From assembly GCF_000017265.1 (NCBI RefSeq), contig NC_011144.1, positions 992,001-1,056,000 on the forward strand: a stretch of 64,000 nt of DNA, given 5' to 3'. This DNA comes from Phenylobacterium zucineum HLK1 (GTDB lineage: Bacteria > Pseudomonadota > Alphaproteobacteria > Caulobacterales > Caulobacteraceae). A model generated the notes under the pieces. The model was not told where the DNA came from, searched no databases, and saw nothing but the letters and a program-made list of their open reading frames with translations. Both the position numbers and the translations under genes were made by a program. Shown one piece after another: positions 63,849 to 64,000 of the stretch. Numbering within the stretch: the stretch's first letter is position 1; every line of letters begins with the position of its first letter.

Positions 63849-64000
63849 TCAGCGCACGAAGCTGGCGCCGTTCACGTCCAGGACCGCGCCCGTCATCGAG
63901 GCGGGCGCCTCCAGGGCGAGGTAGGCGGCCACGCTCGCGACCTCCTCGGGGCTGGCCACCCGGCCCAGGGGGATGTCGGCCAGCAGCTTGTCGCCGCCGC
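63849..64000 (-). CDS. Short-chain dehydrogenase/reductase, C-terminal end (partial)
   Basis: Reading leftward from the window edge, the last roughly 49 residues encode LGRVASPEEVASVAAYLALE and then MTGAVLDVNGASFVR before TGA at 63849. This is the typical C-terminal end of an SDR enzyme with the conserved VDGG-like turn as VNGA. The catalytic Tyr-xxx-Lys and the NAD(P) motif lie beyond the window. Confidence 0.85.
   Translation of the reverse strand, partial: GGDKLLADIPLGRVASPEEVASVAAYLALEAPASMTGAVLDVNGASFVR

Overview
The window is about 70% GC and gene-dense. It reads as the chromosome of a Caulobacterales alphaproteobacterium, with Phenylobacterium or Caulobacter-like as my best guess. The support is a CckA-type hybrid kinase directly behind flhB, a fliL-fliM-DUF6468-motE flagellar operon, a clear TTAA-N7-TTAAC CtrA box, a sigma-54-type promoter in front of flgF, and an xseB-ispA-dxs block beside the flagellar genes. 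No rRNA, tRNA, CRISPR array, complete insertion sequence or prophage was seen. The large open frames antisense to genes are GC-rich shadows and are left out.

Layout. 1-9.8 kb: end of a radical-SAM DNA repair/modification protein, UdgX, a methyltransferase, a PhyH-type dioxygenase, a cupin, a TetR regulator, a VWA protein, a serine-recombinase-like protein that has lost its catalytic residues, a GNAT enzyme, an HDAC-like deacetylase and a histidine phosphatase. 9.8-14.9 kb: a Tat-exported PhoX-family protein, then xseB-ispA-dxs (isoprenoid precursor supply) and a small lipoprotein. 15-36.4 kb: the flagellar region. It has a left operon flgF-G-A-H, a right operon fliL-fliM-DUF6468-motE-TPR protein, fliO-fliP divergent from flgB-flgC-fliE, then an inserted sodC and an osmoprotectant or ergothioneine-type ABC transporter, then fliQ-fliR-flhB-cckA and two tandem TPR-glycosyltransferases with a 78-residue pentad-repeat protein. 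36.5-45.5 kb: a TauD-type dioxygenase, a flavoprotein, an M20 peptidase and three tandem DUF885 proteins. 45.5-50 kb: a LytTR membrane regulator divergent from a DUF2306 protein, a GST and an EF-G-like GTPase. 50-64 kb: a degenerate GGDEF plus EAL protein, Nudix, a PI-PLC-like protein, a double cold-shock protein, a LOG-family enzyme, an amino acid transporter, a Rieske oxygenase, an alpha/beta hydrolase, a nitroreductase, two tandem type-B carboxylesterases, a small protein and the end of an SDR gene.

How it fits together. The flagellar genes encode export-gate parts (FliO, P, Q, R, FlhB), rod and rings (FlgB, C, F, G, H, A, FliE), switch and stator-support proteins (FliM, FliL, MotE), and the kinase CckA, which in Caulobacter feeds phosphate to CtrA. 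A full CtrA box lies between fliO and flgB and weaker TTAA motifs lie ahead of fliL and fliQ, so the window may hold both the top of the regulatory cascade and several of its targets. Outside this block most genes are catabolic or detoxifying enzymes, many with Tat or Sec export signals.

The most interesting less-explained items are the catalytically dead recombinase at 6979-7500, the LytTR/DUF2306 pair with a 20-bp-period direct repeat between them, the 31-bp near-perfect operator-like palindrome ahead of the GST gene, the pentad-repeat mini-protein, and the EF-G-like GTPase lacking the usual catalytic histidine. I found no single locus that clearly qualifies as a new multi-gene system.
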